A DNA stretch of 64,000 nt from Flavobacterium phycosphaerae (GCF_010119235.1 NZ_JAAATZ010000001.1:712501-776500), one strand, 5' to 3'; shown: positions 7,440-17,108, counted from the first letter of the stretch. The notes: generated from the letters alone by a model not told the origin. Translations and numbers: made by a program.

Positions 7440-10229
7440 ATGAAATTTAAATTAATTGTTACTTTTTTATTCCTGAATGTTATTGGTTTTGCCCAAAGTA
7501 AAGGCACTGTTACCGGAACATTAACCGATAAAGAACTCAATAATGAACCGTTGCCGTTTGCCAATGTGGTTATAAAAGGAACGCCGATAGCAGTTGTGAC
7601 CAATGAAACCGGAAAGTATTCGATAAGCGTTGAAGCCGGAACCTATACTATCCAATTCAGTTTTTTGGGTTATGAAAATATCGAAGAAAAAATAGAAGTA
7701 AAAGCCGGAGAAACCATTACGCTAAATAAAGCATTGGGTTCGGGAAGCTATCAGTTACAAGATGTAGTGATTCAAAACACCACCAGCCGCGAAAAAGAAA
7801 CCGCCTTGCTTTTGGACCAGAAAAAAGCAGTAGAAATGAAACAAAGCATTGGGGCTCAGGAAATGTCGCGAAAAGGGGTTAGCGATGTGGAAGAAGGATT
7901 GACCAAAATTACCGGTATTACCAAAGTAGGTTCACGTGGTTTATTCGTCCGAGGTTTGGAAGACCGTTATAATAATTTATTGATTAACAATTTGGCGGTA
8001 CCTTCCAACAATCCGTTTAAGAAGATCATTCCGTTGGATTTGATACCGACCGATGTGGTGAGTATTATTGAAACCTACAAAACATTTAATCCCAACATTT
8101 ATGGCGACTTTGCCGGAGCTACTTTCAACTTAGTGACTTTGACTAAACCAACGAAGAGCATTACTAAAGTAACTATTGGCGCAGGTTTTACCACCAACAA
8201 CAACCTAAGCGATTTTTATTCGTCAACCAGTACCAACACTACCAAAGGGTTCTTTGGATTTAATGGTAGCGACCGTGATTTGCCCTCGGCTTTTGGCACT
8301 AAACCTTATCCGCCGGTAACTTTGAGTACTAACGCTGCGGTTAATGCTTTTAAAAATGGTTTTGAAATTGAGAAAAGTACAAGTCCGTTGAATACCAGCA
8401 TTGGATTTTTGCATGCCGAGAAGTTCACTATCAAAGACGCTAAATTCAGTTATTTGCTTTCATTGAATTTTGACAATTCCTATCAGTTCAGAACCGGAGC
8501 AGACAGAACCCTGCAACCCGGAAACTCTATTGAATACTCCAATAATTTTCAGAAAACCACTTACGATTATAAGACCAATATTTCCACTATCATTGGTTTA
8601 AATTATAGCACGGACCGATTGAACTTATCCTCAACTTTATTGTATTTGAAATCGACTGATAGTCAGATTCAGGATCAATTGGGTTATCAGAACAATCAAA
8701 AGGATGTTACTAATTTCTTAATCCGAACCAATCAGTTAGACGAATCAGATTATTTGAACGGACAATTGTTTGGGGAGTATCAATTGACTTCTGACAAAAA
8801 CCACAGTGTAAAAGGCGGAGTATCTTTGGCCAAAACAGCGTACAACCAACCCGATAGAAATTCTTATACCGGTTCACAAGTTTCTGAAACCGAAATCAAC
8901 ACCAGTTACGGCGGGAATAACTTCTTGAGACAATACCTTGACATCAACAGCAAAATATTTACTTCGGCCTTTTTAGAATACAATTTCAAATTTGGAAAAG
9001 ACCATAAAGTGTCGGTTGGGTATAATGGCAATCACAATTTTACGGTGTCTAAATATCGCTTTATACAAACCATTAAAAACTTCAGTGGCAATTCGAATAT
9101 TGTCATTAATCCGTTTGAGGTTGACAGCCAAATCACAGCTGATTTATTGGATTATGAAATTTCTTTTCAGGAATCGAGTAATGCCAACTGGAAGGCCAAA
9201 TTAGAAGAAACCATTAATGCCGGATATGCTAATTTGTTTTATAAATTTTCTGAGAAGTTTGACATCAATGCCGGAATCCGTTTTGAAAACTACGACCGTT
9301 TGACCAAGTTTAAAGGAATTGGCAGTTGGGATCAAAACTATAAGAAAGTAAAAAGCAAAGAAACTTACTTTTTGCCATCAGTTAATGCGAAATACAGCCT
9401 GAACGACAAATCTAATCTTCGTTTTGCCTCGTCCTTAACCTATACTAAGCCTGTAGTGATGGAAGCTTTCCCGATTTCAATTGTAAATCCTGACGGCACT
9501 GTTTACCAAGGAAATCAAAATTTGGAAAACAGTAAAAACATCAATGTGGATGTTAAATATGAAGTGTTCCCGACGGCTAAGGAAATGTTTGCCGTTGGTT
9601 TATTCGGAAAAAGTATTGACAAACCTATTGAACGTACTTTTATTGCCAATCCGGGAGCGACAATTTTATCTTTTTTGAATTCGGATAAAGCTACTTTATA
9701 TGGAGTTGAGGCCGAAGTGATTTTAGATTTATCGAGAGTTTCATCATCCTTAAAAGATTTTTCATGGGGCTTCAACACTTCGATTATGCAAACTAAGGTA
9801 AGTGTTCCGGATATAGCTGTGGGACCTTCGGGACCAAGTCAAAGTTTGGAAACGCATAAGAACCGAGAATTGCAGGGAGCCTCAAAATGGTTAATTAACT
9901 CGGATTTGAAATACCAATTTGATCTCAATAAAAACTGGTCGAATACTATATCAGCAGTGTATTCCGTTTTCGGCAAACGAATTTACAGTGTCGGAACAGC
10001 CCGAATTGACCACATTTACGAATTACCGGTAAGCAAACTGGATATTGTTTGGACCAGTAAAATTTCGGAACATTTTGATTTGAAACTATCTGCAGATAAT
10101 ATCTTAAATCCAGCTACAAAATTAGAATTGGGCAAGAACAGTAAAGACACTTTTATTGAAAACTCAAGAATCATACAGGATTATAAAAAAGGAGTAGGAT
10201 TTTCGTTTAGCTTGGGTTATACCTTCTAA
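7440..10229 (+). CDS. TonB-dependent outer-membrane receptor
   Basis: A 929-residue outer-membrane active transporter. A signal peptide ends near residue 18 (VIGFAQ). A carboxypeptidase-regulatory-like beta-sandwich spans about 21-105 and contains PLPFANVVIKGT and FSFLGYENIEEKI. A plug domain follows with SRGLFVRGLEDRYNNLLIN near residue 160, and then a long beta-barrel ending in an aromatic GFSFSLGYTF terminus. No SusD-like partner follows, so this is not a SusCD glycan system; a beta-helix-like lipoprotein gene follows instead. The phased repeats at 7338-7392 suggest control by the divergent PhoB-like regulator. Substrate is unknown; phosphate-linked nutrients are a guess from that regulator. 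Confidence 0.9.
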   Translation: MKFKLIVTFLFLNVIGFAQSKGTVTGTLTDKELNNEPLPFANVVIKGTPIAVVTNETGKYSISVEAGTYTIQFSFLGYENIEEKIEVKAGETITLNKALGSGSYQLQDVVIQNTTSREKETALLLDQKKAVEMKQSIGAQEMSRKGVSDVEEGLTKITGITKVGSRGLFVRGLEDRYNNLLINNLAVPSNNPFKKIIPLDLIPTDVVSIIETYKTFNPNIYGDFAGATFNLVTLTKPTKSITKVTIGAGFTTNNNLSDFYSSTSTNTTKGFFGFNGSDRDLPSAFGTKPYPPVTLSTNAAVNAFKNGFEIEKSTSPLNTSIGFLHAEKFTIKDAKFSYLLSLNFDNSYQFRTGADRTLQPGNSIEYSNNFQKTTYDYKTNISTIIGLNYSTDRLNLSSTLLYLKSTDSQIQDQLGYQNNQKDVTNFLIRTNQLDESDYLNGQLFGEYQLTSDKNHSVKGGVSLAKTAYNQPDRNSYTGSQVSETEINTSYGGNNFLRQYLDINSKIFTSAFLEYNFKFGKDHKVSVGYNGNHNFTVSKYRFIQTIKNFSGNSNIVINPFEVDSQITADLLDYEISFQESSNANWKAKLEETINAGYANLFYKFSEKFDINAGIRFENYDRLTKFKGIGSWDQNYKKVKSKETYFLPSVNAKYSLNDKSNLRFASSLTYTKPVVMEAFPISIVNPDGTVYQGNQNLENSKNINVDVKYEVFPTAKEMFAVGLFGKSIDKPIERTFIANPGATILSFLNSDKATLYGVEAEVILDLSRVSSSLKDFSWGFNTSIMQTKVSVPDIAVGPSGPSQSLETHKNRELQGASKWLINSDLKYQFDLNKNWSNTISAVYSVFGKRIYSVGTARIDHIYELPVSKLDIVWTSKISEHFDLKLSADNILNPATKLELGKNSKDTFIENSRIIQDYKKGVGFSFSLGYTF

Positions 10230-10242
10230 TCAGATTATAAGT

Positions 10243-10271
10243 AAAAGCAGCGGTATTCGTTGCTTTTTTGT
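10243..10271 (+). terminator. Rho-independent terminator after TonB receptor
   Basis: Stem AAAAGCAGCG pairs with CGTTGCTTTT (one G-T pair) around a GTATT loop, followed by a T-run. It lies 14 nt after the receptor stop, so the lipoprotein gene downstream probably has its own promoter or depends on read-through. Confidence 0.75.
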
Positions 10272-10419
10272 TAACACTAGAAGTTACTTTGATTACTTTT
10301 TCTTTACCTAAAAATGAATTTGGAATAACCATTTGATGACGTTCATTTAACCCCAAAAAAAAGATTAAAAAAGATATTTGCTCAACAATATAACTAAGTA
10401 CAACTTAAAACAAAAAACA

Positions 10420-11603
10420 ATGAAAAAATTAATCTTAAGCTTAGCCATTCTAAGCACGATTTTCACAGGATGTTCAAGTGATAATGAAAGTGACACTGTA
10501 ATCATACCACAAACGGGAGAAATTTCGGGAGACATTACCGCAAACAAAACTTTCGAGTACGGTAACTATACTTTAAAAGGAATTGTGAAAGTAAAAGCCG
10601 GAGTTACTTTAACTTTTGATGCCGGAAGTACCATTACATGTGATAAAATAAACGGCGATAATGCTTTATTGGTAGAAAACGGCGGAAAATTAATCATTAA
10701 CGGAACAGAATCTGCTCCGGTAGTATTTACTGAAGTTTCTAAAATTCCCGGCTCTTGGGGAGGTATCATCATGTATGGTGATGCTCCTATCAAAGCTTTA
10801 GGCGGAGTATCAACAGCTACTTCTGAAGACGGTATGTCATTACCCTATGGCGGAACCAACGCGACACACAACGGAGGAAGTTTGAACTATGTTCGAGTGG
10901 AATATGCCGGAAAAAATTGGCTGACGGAACCAAAGAACTAAACGGATTTTCATTTTATTCTGTAGGTTCAGGAACAGTTTTAGATCATTTGGTTTCTTAT
11001 AAAGGAGCTGATGACGGATTTGAATTTTATGGAGGGACCGTAAGTTTAACCAATGCTATTTCTTATGGAAATTATGACGATGCTTTTGACTGGCAAGATG
11101 GTTGGCAAGGTCAAAACAACACGAACTGGTATGCTTATCAGGAAACTAAAGGAAATTTTGGAATTGAAATTGAAGCTTCTGCCAACAACAACGATTTCTA
11201 TCCTAAATTCACTAATATTACTTTAAAAAGAGCGGCAGGTTGTACACCAGAAGCAGCAGGAGACGTACAAGTAGATGCTATTCAATTTAAGAAGAATGGT
11301 AACGGCGATTTCAACAATGTAGTTATTGATGGCTATGGATCGTATACTGAAGGCGCAACTACTTTTCTTGGAGCAGCAGTAAAAATTCAGGATGTTGACA
11401 CCAATACAAACCAAGTAACCGGTGGAAAAATAAAACTGACAAACCTAAAAATCACCAATACATCACAAAATATTGCCGGAGCAACTTCATCTATAATCGT
11501 GACTTTTCCAGAAGGGAAATATTCCGCAAACACTACTGCCACTGGGGCAACCCTTTCTCCGGGTGCTTGGGCAACCGTAAGCGGAACTAACTTAGTACCT
11601 TAG
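10420..11603 (+). CDS. Surface lipoprotein, beta-helix-like, frame broken at an A6 run
   Basis: A predicted lipoprotein of unknown function. The N-terminus MKKLILSLAILSTIFTGCSS is a lipoprotein signal with Cys at residue 18. The body is Gly- and Asn-rich with repeating short beta-strand patterns (KVKAGVTLTFDAGSTI, GWQGQNNTNW), suggesting a right-handed beta-helix. The frame stops at 10939, but a second frame starting within 10917 continues the same protein to 11603. One extra A in the run at 10911-10916 joins them through VRVEYAGKKLADGTKELNGF into 394 residues. It sits between the TonB receptor and a T9SS mini-protein and is probably a surface partner of the receptor. The break is probably sequence error; phase variation is possible. 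Confidence 0.75.
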
Positions 11604-11625
11604 ATTTTTTAAAAAATGTTAAATT

Positions 11626-11657
11626 AATCCCTCAACCACAATTGAGGGATTTTTTTG
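11626..11657 (+). terminator. Rho-independent terminator after lipoprotein gene
   Basis: AATCCCTCAA and TTGAGGGATT pair perfectly around a six-base loop and run into seven Ts. The T-run overlaps the possible -33 TTTG of the next gene (11654-11657). Confidence 0.85.
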
Positions 11658-11688
11658 GTACAGTATTTGAAATAATTTTATACATTTG
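11654..11688 (+). promoter_or_regulatory. Bacteroidetes-type promoter for T9SS mini-protein
   Basis: TACATTTG at 11681-11688 matches the TAnnTTTG -7 element. A TTTG at 11654-11657 lies 23 nt upstream (a closer TTTG at 11666 has only 11 nt spacing). The start codon follows 20 nt downstream. Confidence 0.5.
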
Positions 11689-11707
11689 TAATAACCAAAT
11701 ATACATC

Positions 11708-12022
11708 ATGGCTAAAAAATACTTTTATATCACTTTCCTTTTCTGTTTGTTTTCTCTTGCCGGCTTTGCCCAAGACGGAAAACAACAAGGGAATGATGCG
11801 TTAGGTTTTTATCCAAATCCGGTTACTAATGGTAAAATATACATTACCTCAAAAACCAGTTTAGACAAAGAAATTATAATTTTTGATGTATTAGGCAAAA
11901 AAGTGTGGCAAACCACTACTTCTTCAAGAGAACTCAATATTGCTTCCATTCCACCGGGAGTATATATCATCAAAATTACCGAAGGCGATACCACTGCCAC
12001 TAGAAAACTAATAGTTAGATAG
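11708..12022 (+). CDS. Mini T9SS type A sorting-domain protein
   Basis: A 104-residue protein that is almost only export signals. A signal peptide runs to about residue 20 (FSLAGFAQ), a ten-residue linker follows, and then a complete type A T9SS C-terminal domain: FYPNPVTNGKIYI, IIFDVLGKKVWQ, and PPGVYIIKITEG ending RKLIVR. Such domains normally target a large cargo domain to the cell surface through the type IX system, but here there is no cargo. I chose the ATG at 11708 because it begins the signal peptide and lies 20 nt after a TACATTTG promoter element. It follows the receptor and lipoprotein genes and may act with them; the role is unknown. Confidence 0.8.
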   Translation: MAKKYFYITFLFCLFSLAGFAQDGKQQGNDALGFYPNPVTNGKIYITSKTSLDKEIIIFDVLGKKVWQTTTSSRELNIASIPPGVYIIKITEGDTTATRKLIVR

Positions 12023-12125
12023 TTAAAGTTTCGGTTTTTAACTTTTATTTAATCATTTTTTTACATTCTTTTTTTCTGCAAAGAAAATTTGTGATTATAT
12101 TTGTAGGCTAATTAAATTTAAAAAA

Positions 12126-13826
12126 ATGAAAAAAATCTACTCTTTATTACTTTTAGTAATCTCTTCTGTGACTTTTGGACAGACGTTTTACTCTGAAAAC
12201 ATGGGAACCGCAACTGGAACACTTTCTATTGCGCTTAATACGTTTCAGAATTCAAGCCCTATTGTTTATACTGGTGATGCAGATACGAGAGCAACTACTG
12301 TTTCAACAGGATATGCTAATGCCTCTGGCGGTCGTAACGTATTTTTCGCTGCAGCCGGTGCAAAGTATTTTCAAATTGACGGTCTGAATACTTCTGCTTA
12401 TTCTGCTGCTAATTTGCAATTGTCTTTTGGTTACTTAACCACGACTACAACCGCACAAATGACTGTAGAATATTCTACTGATGGAAGCACTTGGAATCCA
12501 TTAACATTTACAAATAACACAACAACTTCATGGACTTTAGTAACCATTGCCGGCGGGGTTATTCCCGCTTCAGCAACACTTTCTTTGAAATTTACAGGTC
12601 CTGTAACTAGTGGTGGTATGAGATTAGATGATGTTAAGTTAAGCAGCGTTTCAGCTTCTTGTACTTTAGCTTTAGGAACAGCAACAACTTTGTGTGATGC
12701 TTTTACTACCGGTCTTGATACTTATACAGTAACCATTCCTTACACAGGTGGTGGAAATGCCGCTTACACTGTAACTCCTTCATCAGGAACTGTTGGTGGA
12801 GACAACCCTACTACTGTTGCTGCCGGAAACATTACTATTTCTGGTGTTACAGAAGCAACCAACTTTACAGCTACTGTAACAGGAGGAACTTGTAGTTTAA
12901 ACGCCAGTGCCAATTCACCGGAATGTAAATCAGTTAATCCATTACCATACAGCGAAACTTTCCCTTATGCAGTTGGAGCTTCATTAGGGGTACAACAAAA
13001 ATGGACTAATGTAAATTCAGGAGATGATATCGTAGGTGCTGCTGGAAGTTTAACCTATCCAGGATTTACTTCATCAGGTAACTCAGTTACATTTGTAGGT
13101 TCAGGTATTGACTGTTTTACTCCATTTACAAGCACAACTTCAGGAGCAATCTATGCTTCTTTCATCCTTAACATCTCTGATGTAACTACTTCTCCAACTG
13201 GAGAAACTTATTTTGCCGGATTAACAGACCCTGCTAAAGGATATAAAGCAAGACTTTTTTCAAAAGTAACTGCTGGTCAATATCAATTAGGTCTTGACGC
13301 TGCTTCTACAACTACTAACTACGATGCTACTTTGAGAAATCCTGGTGATGTTGTATTTGTAGTTATGGGCTATGACTTTACATCAAACACATTAAGTGCA
13401 TGGATTAACCCTGACTTAGCTACTTTAACAACAGCAACTCCTGCTACATTAACAAATGTTCCTGCTGCTGCAATTACTGATTTAGGAGGTTTTATCTTAA
13501 GACAAGATGGTAATACAACTACACCAACTATTATTTTCGACGAATTAAGAGTTGCTGATTCACTTACTACATTATTAGCTGTGGCTCAAAACAACATCTC
13601 TGGTTTAAAAGTATACCCTAACCCGGTTTCTAATGGAGTTTTATTCATCGAGACTGCCGTTAATGCAACTAAAACAGTTACTATTTATGACGTATTAGGA
13701 AAACAAGTTATAAACACAACTACTGCTGACAACGCTATCAATGTTAGCGCTTTGAATGGTGGTGTTTATGTGGTTAAAATCACAGAAGAAGGTAAAACAG
13801 CTACCAAAAAATTGGTTATCAAATAA
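12126..13826 (+). CDS. T9SS type A sorting-domain secreted protein
   Basis: A 566-residue exported protein. A signal peptide ends near residue 19 (SSVTFGQ). Low-complexity Thr/Ser/Ala-rich beta-sandwich regions follow, including a choice-of-anchor-like segment with WTLVTIAGG and LKFTGPVTSGGMRLDDV, and a second one with YASFILNISDV and IIFDELRVAD. The C-terminus (about 490-566) is a type A T9SS sorting domain: VYPNPVSNGVLFI, TIYDVLGKQV, GGVYVVKITEEGKTATKKLVIK. It should be carried to the surface by the type IX system. No catalytic motif was recognised. A TATATTTG -7 element lies at 12096-12103, and the sorting domain closely resembles that of the mini-protein before it. Confidence 0.85.
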   Translation: MKKIYSLLLLVISSVTFGQTFYSENMGTATGTLSIALNTFQNSSPIVYTGDADTRATTVSTGYANASGGRNVFFAAAGAKYFQIDGLNTSAYSAANLQLSFGYLTTTTTAQMTVEYSTDGSTWNPLTFTNNTTTSWTLVTIAGGVIPASATLSLKFTGPVTSGGMRLDDVKLSSVSASCTLALGTATTLCDAFTTGLDTYTVTIPYTGGGNAAYTVTPSSGTVGGDNPTTVAAGNITISGVTEATNFTATVTGGTCSLNASANSPECKSVNPLPYSETFPYAVGASLGVQQKWTNVNSGDDIVGAAGSLTYPGFTSSGNSVTFVGSGIDCFTPFTSTTSGAIYASFILNISDVTTSPTGETYFAGLTDPAKGYKARLFSKVTAGQYQLGLDAASTTTNYDATLRNPGDVVFVVMGYDFTSNTLSAWINPDLATLTTATPATLTNVPAAAITDLGGFILRQDGNTTTPTIIFDELRVADSLTTLLAVAQNNISGLKVYPNPVSNGVLFIETAVNATKTVTIYDVLGKQVINTTTADNAINVSALNGGVYVVKITEEGKTATKKLVIK

Positions 13827-13844
13827 TCAATTTATTAGTATATC

Positions 13845-13876
13845 AAAAAGCTCTAACGAAAGTTAGGGCTTTTTTA
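13845..13876 (+). terminator. Rho-independent terminator after T9SS protein
   Basis: GCTCTAAC pairs with GTTAGGGC around a GAAA tetraloop, flanked by five As before and six Ts after. It ends the T9SS gene before the LuxE-like gene. Confidence 0.85.
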
Positions 13877-13905
13877 TTTTCATTACTTTTGCCAAAAACT
13901 ATTCG

Positions 13906-14886
13906 TTGATTCATTCGCAAGACATATTTACCATTTCTTCTCAAAAACAATTTGAAAAAATTGCTCTGAAAACTTTTCGTTATCAATACGAAAATAATTC
14001 GGTGTATCGAGAGTTTTGCGATTTTCTGAAAGTAGAAAAGCATACGGTCAAATCGTTAGCACAAATCCCATTCCTACCCATTCAGTTTTTCAAAAGCCAT
14101 GAAGTGGTTGCTAACCAAGATGTAATTCAGGAAACGTTTACCAGTAGTGGCACCACCGGAATGATTACCAGTAAGCACCTTGTAACCGATATCTCCTTAT
14201 ATGAGCAAAGTTACCAAATAGCATTTTCAACATTTTATGGAAACATAGAAGACTACGCGGTCTTGGCTTTGCTTCCATCCTATTTAGAGCGCACCGGTTC
14301 TTCTTTGATTTATATGGTTAAAGATTTAATAGAACTCTCCAATAACGAACACAGCGGCTTTTATTTGCACAACCATGACGAGTTAATTTCGAAACTTATT
14401 GAATTGGATAATTCCGGTCAAAATGTAATTCTGATTGGGGTCACCTACGCCTTGTTGGACTTACTAGAAAAACAAAACTTTCAACTCAAGAATACCATTA
14501 TTATGGAAACCGGCGGAATGAAAGGCAAGCGCAAAGAAATTATCCGCGAAGAATTACACAACATCCTTTGTAAAGGTTTTGGTGTCTCTAGTATTCATTC
14601 AGAATATGGCATGACCGAACTGTTATCACAAGCCTACTCTCTGGGCGAAGGTATATTTGAATGTCCGGCATGGATGCAAGTTTTGATACGTGATCCTGAA
14701 GACGCCTTAACTTATGTTGACTATGGGAAAACCGGCGGTGTAAACGTGATTGATTTAGCAAATATCAATTCCTGTTCGTTTATTGCTACGCAAGATTTAG
14801 GCAAAAAACACTCTAACAATTCTTTCGAAATATTAGGCCGTTTTGATAATTCTGATATACGCGGCTGCAACTTGATGGTATTATAA
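13906..14886 (+). CDS. LuxE/PaaK-like acyl-protein synthetase or acyltransferase
   Basis: A 326-residue member of the acyl-protein synthetase (LuxE) branch of the adenylate-forming superfamily. The key motif TFTSSGTTGMITSKH near residue 78 is the P-loop-like AMP-binding signature, and later SEYGMTELLSQAY matches the conserved A5-type segment. LuxE activates fatty acids as acyl-AMP and transfers them to a protein. In flavobacteria it often stands alone, so substrate and partner are unknown; no other lux genes are nearby. The start is a TTG 14 nt after a TACTTTTG -7 element (13884-13891), implying a very short leader, and no ATG is available nearby in frame. Confidence 0.75.
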   Translation: MIHSQDIFTISSQKQFEKIALKTFRYQYENNSVYREFCDFLKVEKHTVKSLAQIPFLPIQFFKSHEVVANQDVIQETFTSSGTTGMITSKHLVTDISLYEQSYQIAFSTFYGNIEDYAVLALLPSYLERTGSSLIYMVKDLIELSNNEHSGFYLHNHDELISKLIELDNSGQNVILIGVTYALLDLLEKQNFQLKNTIIMETGGMKGKRKEIIREELHNILCKGFGVSSIHSEYGMTELLSQAYSLGEGIFECPAWMQVLIRDPEDALTYVDYGKTGGVNVIDLANINSCSFIATQDLGKKHSNNSFEILGRFDNSDIRGCNLMVL

Positions 14887-14925
14887 TAAAATCCCATTTT
14901 TTGCGTTTCTATTAAAACCTCTGCT

Positions 14926-15594
14926 TTGAAAAATTTATTCTTTTTACTGTTCTCGATTACTTTTTTCGCTCAGTCAAAACCCATCGAATTAAAAATCGAC
15001 TCCATTCAAACTACAAATACTGATGACGGCAGAAGAAAATTTGTGTTGTATTACAACATCTCCAACCTGACTGACAAACCAATTTCCTTTGTTTTAAATA
15101 ATAATACTATCATCCCTATTGGTAGCGGCTCCCTCCGGCCGTTTCCATACTATAAAGTATATGAAAACGAAACTCCTATTGATATTAGCACCCTCTTCAC
15201 AGGTGACAAAACAATCAGTTATTTCAAAAATGAAGCTGAGCTGAATCGATATCAGGATTCTATAATGGCGAGCATCAAAAACAAAACCTTGGAACAACTG
15301 CACCAAGAAAAGAAAGAAACATTCTTGAACAACATTCAAAAAATGGAGCCAAAAGAAACCAAAAATTATGAAGCTGTTTTTGTTTGGGATAAAAATAGAT
15401 ACCACAGAAATGACACCATCGAATACTATCTCGAAGAAAAAGAAAAACATTATATAGAACTCCACATCAATCTAATGACAGAAGAACTATTGATGGATTT
15501 TACCAAAGAAGAAATACAAGAAATACTGAAAGACAAACACCTCACCAAAGGCTGGTTTAGCTCCAACAAAGTTGAGCTCAATTTGGGCGAATAA
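14926..15594 (+). CDS. Hypothetical exported protein
   Basis: A 222-residue protein I do not recognise. The first 16 residues (MKNLFFLLFSITFFAQ) form a signal peptide, so it is exported to the periplasm or surface. The rest is charged and Lys/Glu-rich, with a beta-rich first part (FVLYYNISNLTDKPISFVLN, suggestive of an immunoglobulin-like domain) and a helical middle. The start is a TTG, supported because it begins the signal peptide. It ends at a terminator shared with the converging tyrS gene. Confidence 0.6.
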   Translation: MKNLFFLLFSITFFAQSKPIELKIDSIQTTNTDDGRRKFVLYYNISNLTDKPISFVLNNNTIIPIGSGSLRPFPYYKVYENETPIDISTLFTGDKTISYFKNEAELNRYQDSIMASIKNKTLEQLHQEKKETFLNNIQKMEPKETKNYEAVFVWDKNRYHRNDTIEYYLEEKEKHYIELHINLMTEELLMDFTKEEIQEILKDKHLTKGWFSSNKVELNLGE

Positions 15595-15620
15595 AAAAAG
15601 GAACCTTGCGGCTCCTTTCT
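15594..15620. terminator. Bidirectional terminator between converging genes
   Basis: AAAGGAACC pairs with GGCTCCTTT (one A-C mismatch) around TTGC, with an A-run before and Ts after. It serves the exported protein on the plus strand and tyrS on the minus strand. Confidence 0.7.
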
Positions 15621-15621
15621 A

Positions 15622-16914
15622 TTATATTACTTTGATTAAATAGTAATTCTTCTTTCCTTTTTGCAACATCACAAACTGATTGTTGATTAAGTCTTTTTCT
15701 GTTATCAAATAATCCGCCGTCACTTTTTCTTTATTAAGTGAAATCGAATTTTGCTGCAACTCTCGACGCGCATCACTATTCGAAGCTAGGAAGTTAGTCT
15801 TAGCCGAAAGCGCCGCTATCATATCCAACCCATTTTCTATATCTGCCTTTGCAACCTCAGCCTGCGGAACCCCTTCAAAAACTTCTAAAAAAGTCTTAGT
15901 ATCCAGTTTTTTCAAATCCTCCATCGTTGGACTAAAAAAAGCTCCCGAAGCAAAAACCGCTTTCTCCAATTCTTCTCTTCCATGAACAAACGTAGTTACT
16001 TCTTCGGCTAATCTTTTCTGCAACACCCGCAAATGAGGTGCCGTTTGATGCTCTGTTATCAAAGCATCAATCGTATTTTGATCCAAGAACGTAAAAATCT
16101 TAATGTACTTTTCCGCATCTACATCCGTGGTATTCAACCAAAATTGGTAAAACTTATAAACCGAAGTCTTATCCGCTGTCAACCAAACATTACCGCCTTC
16201 TGACTTCCCAAACTTAGACCCATCAGCTTTGGTAATTAATGGACAAGTCATCGCAAAAGCCTTGGCACCTTCTCCATTCATTCTTCGCACCAATTCGGTT
16301 CCGGTGGTAATATTCCCCCACTGATCAGAGCCGCCCATTTGCAACAAACAGTTGTGTGCTTTATACAAATGGTGAAAATCGTATCCTTGAATTAATTGAT
16401 ATGTAAACTCGGTAAAACTCATTCCTTCGCCTTCTGCACTCAATCTTTTCTTCACCGAATCTTTCGCCATCATGTAGTTTACAGTAATTCTTTTCCCCAC
16501 ATCACGAGCAAAATTGATAAACGAAAAGTCCTTCATCCAATCGTAATTGTTTACCAAAATCGGAGCATTGGCAGCAGTCGAATTAAAGTCTAAAAAACGA
16601 GATAGAACCGCTTTGATTCCCGCCACATTTTTCTCCAAAGTAGCCTCATCCAAAAGATTTCTCTCATCCGATTTCCCCGAAGGATCCCCAATCATACCGG
16701 TAGCTCCACCCACTAAAGCAATAGGCTTGTGACCAAACTTTTCTAAATGAACCAACAAAATAATCGGCACCAAACTCCCAATATGCAACGAATCACTCGT
16801 AGGGTCAAACCCAATATACGTCGTGGTCATCTCCTTTAAAAGTTGCTCCTCCGTTCCGGGCATAATATCGTGAACCAAGCCACGCCATTGCAATTCTGCT
16901 ACTAAATTCTTCAT
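15622..16914 (-). CDS. tyrS: Tyrosyl-tRNA synthetase
   Basis: Class I aminoacyl-tRNA synthetase that charges tRNA-Tyr. The HIGH-type motif is present as [14 protein letters not shown] near residue 36, the tyrosine pocket as [13 protein letters not shown] and [17 protein letters not shown], and the KMSKS-type loop as [12 protein letters not shown]. The C-terminal S4-like RNA-binding domain (about 360-430) holds [16 protein letters not shown]. The length is normal for TyrRS. A TATCTTTG -7 element lies at 16947-16940, and heptamer repeats sit where the -33 box would be. Confidence 0.96.
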   Translation of the reverse strand: MKNLVAELQWRGLVHDIMPGTEEQLLKEMTTTYIGFDPTSDSLHIGSLVPIILLVHLEKFGHKPIALVGGATGMIGDPSGKSDERNLLDEATLEKNVAGIKAVLSRFLDFNSTAANAPILVNNYDWMKDFSFINFARDVGKRITVNYMMAKDSVKKRLSAEGEGMSFTEFTYQLIQGYDFHHLYKAHNCLLQMGGSDQWGNITTGTELVRRMNGEGAKAFAMTCPLITKADGSKFGKSEGGNVWLTADKTSVYKFYQFWLNTTDVDAEKYIKIFTFLDQNTIDALITEHQTAPHLRVLQKRLAEEVTTFVHGREELEKAVFASGAFFSPTMEDLKKLDTKTFLEVFEGVPQAEVAKADIENGLDMIAALSAKTNFLASNSDARRELQQNSISLNKEKVTADYLITEKDLINNQFVMLQKGKKNYYLIKVI

Positions 16915-16939
16915 TTTGAAATCTGTTTTCTGGTGTGCG

Positions 16940-16982
16940 CAAAGATAAACAGAATTAGGAATTAGGTTTAAGGATTTAAGAT
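16940..16982 (-). promoter_or_regulatory. tyrS promoter with heptamer repeats in the -33 region
   Basis: On the minus strand TATCTTTG (16947-16940) matches the Bacteroidetes -7 element. Just upstream, 16952-16980 reads as imperfect 7-bp tandem units (GAATTAG, GAATTAG, GTTTAAG, GATTTAAG on the plus strand) and no TTTG -33 box is present. Confidence 0.5.
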
Positions 16983-16988
16983 TTTTTG

Positions 16989-17072
16989 AAGCGAATGGCT
17001 TGGGATTTATCAGTTATCCCTATTCCTGCTATCCGCGCTACACGGTAGCCGCTCCTATCAGGGCTAAAAAAG
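16989..17072 (-). repeat. Dispersed hairpin repeat, copy A
   Basis: Read on the minus strand, this holds the shared core TAGCCCTGATAGGAGCGG, the hairpin GCTAC-CGT-GTAGC, then CGCGGATAGCAGG and an outer part ending AAGCCATTCGCTTC. Similar copies lie at 27001-27080, 32509-32597 and 58459-58506. All are intergenic. Confidence 0.75.
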
Positions 17073-17108
17073 AATCGTTTCGCCCACTTGAAAACATAAA
17101 ATAATTCC

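Noticed and set aside
10905-10925. Programmed ribosomal frameshift in the lipoprotein gene
   Set aside because: There is no typical slippery heptamer with a downstream structure, and four other genes in the window show similar one-base breaks, which favours sequence error.
7440-12022. Receptor plus lipoprotein as a SusC/SusD glycan-use locus
   Set aside because: The lipoprotein is beta-helix-like, not a helical SusD, and no glycoside hydrolase genes are present.
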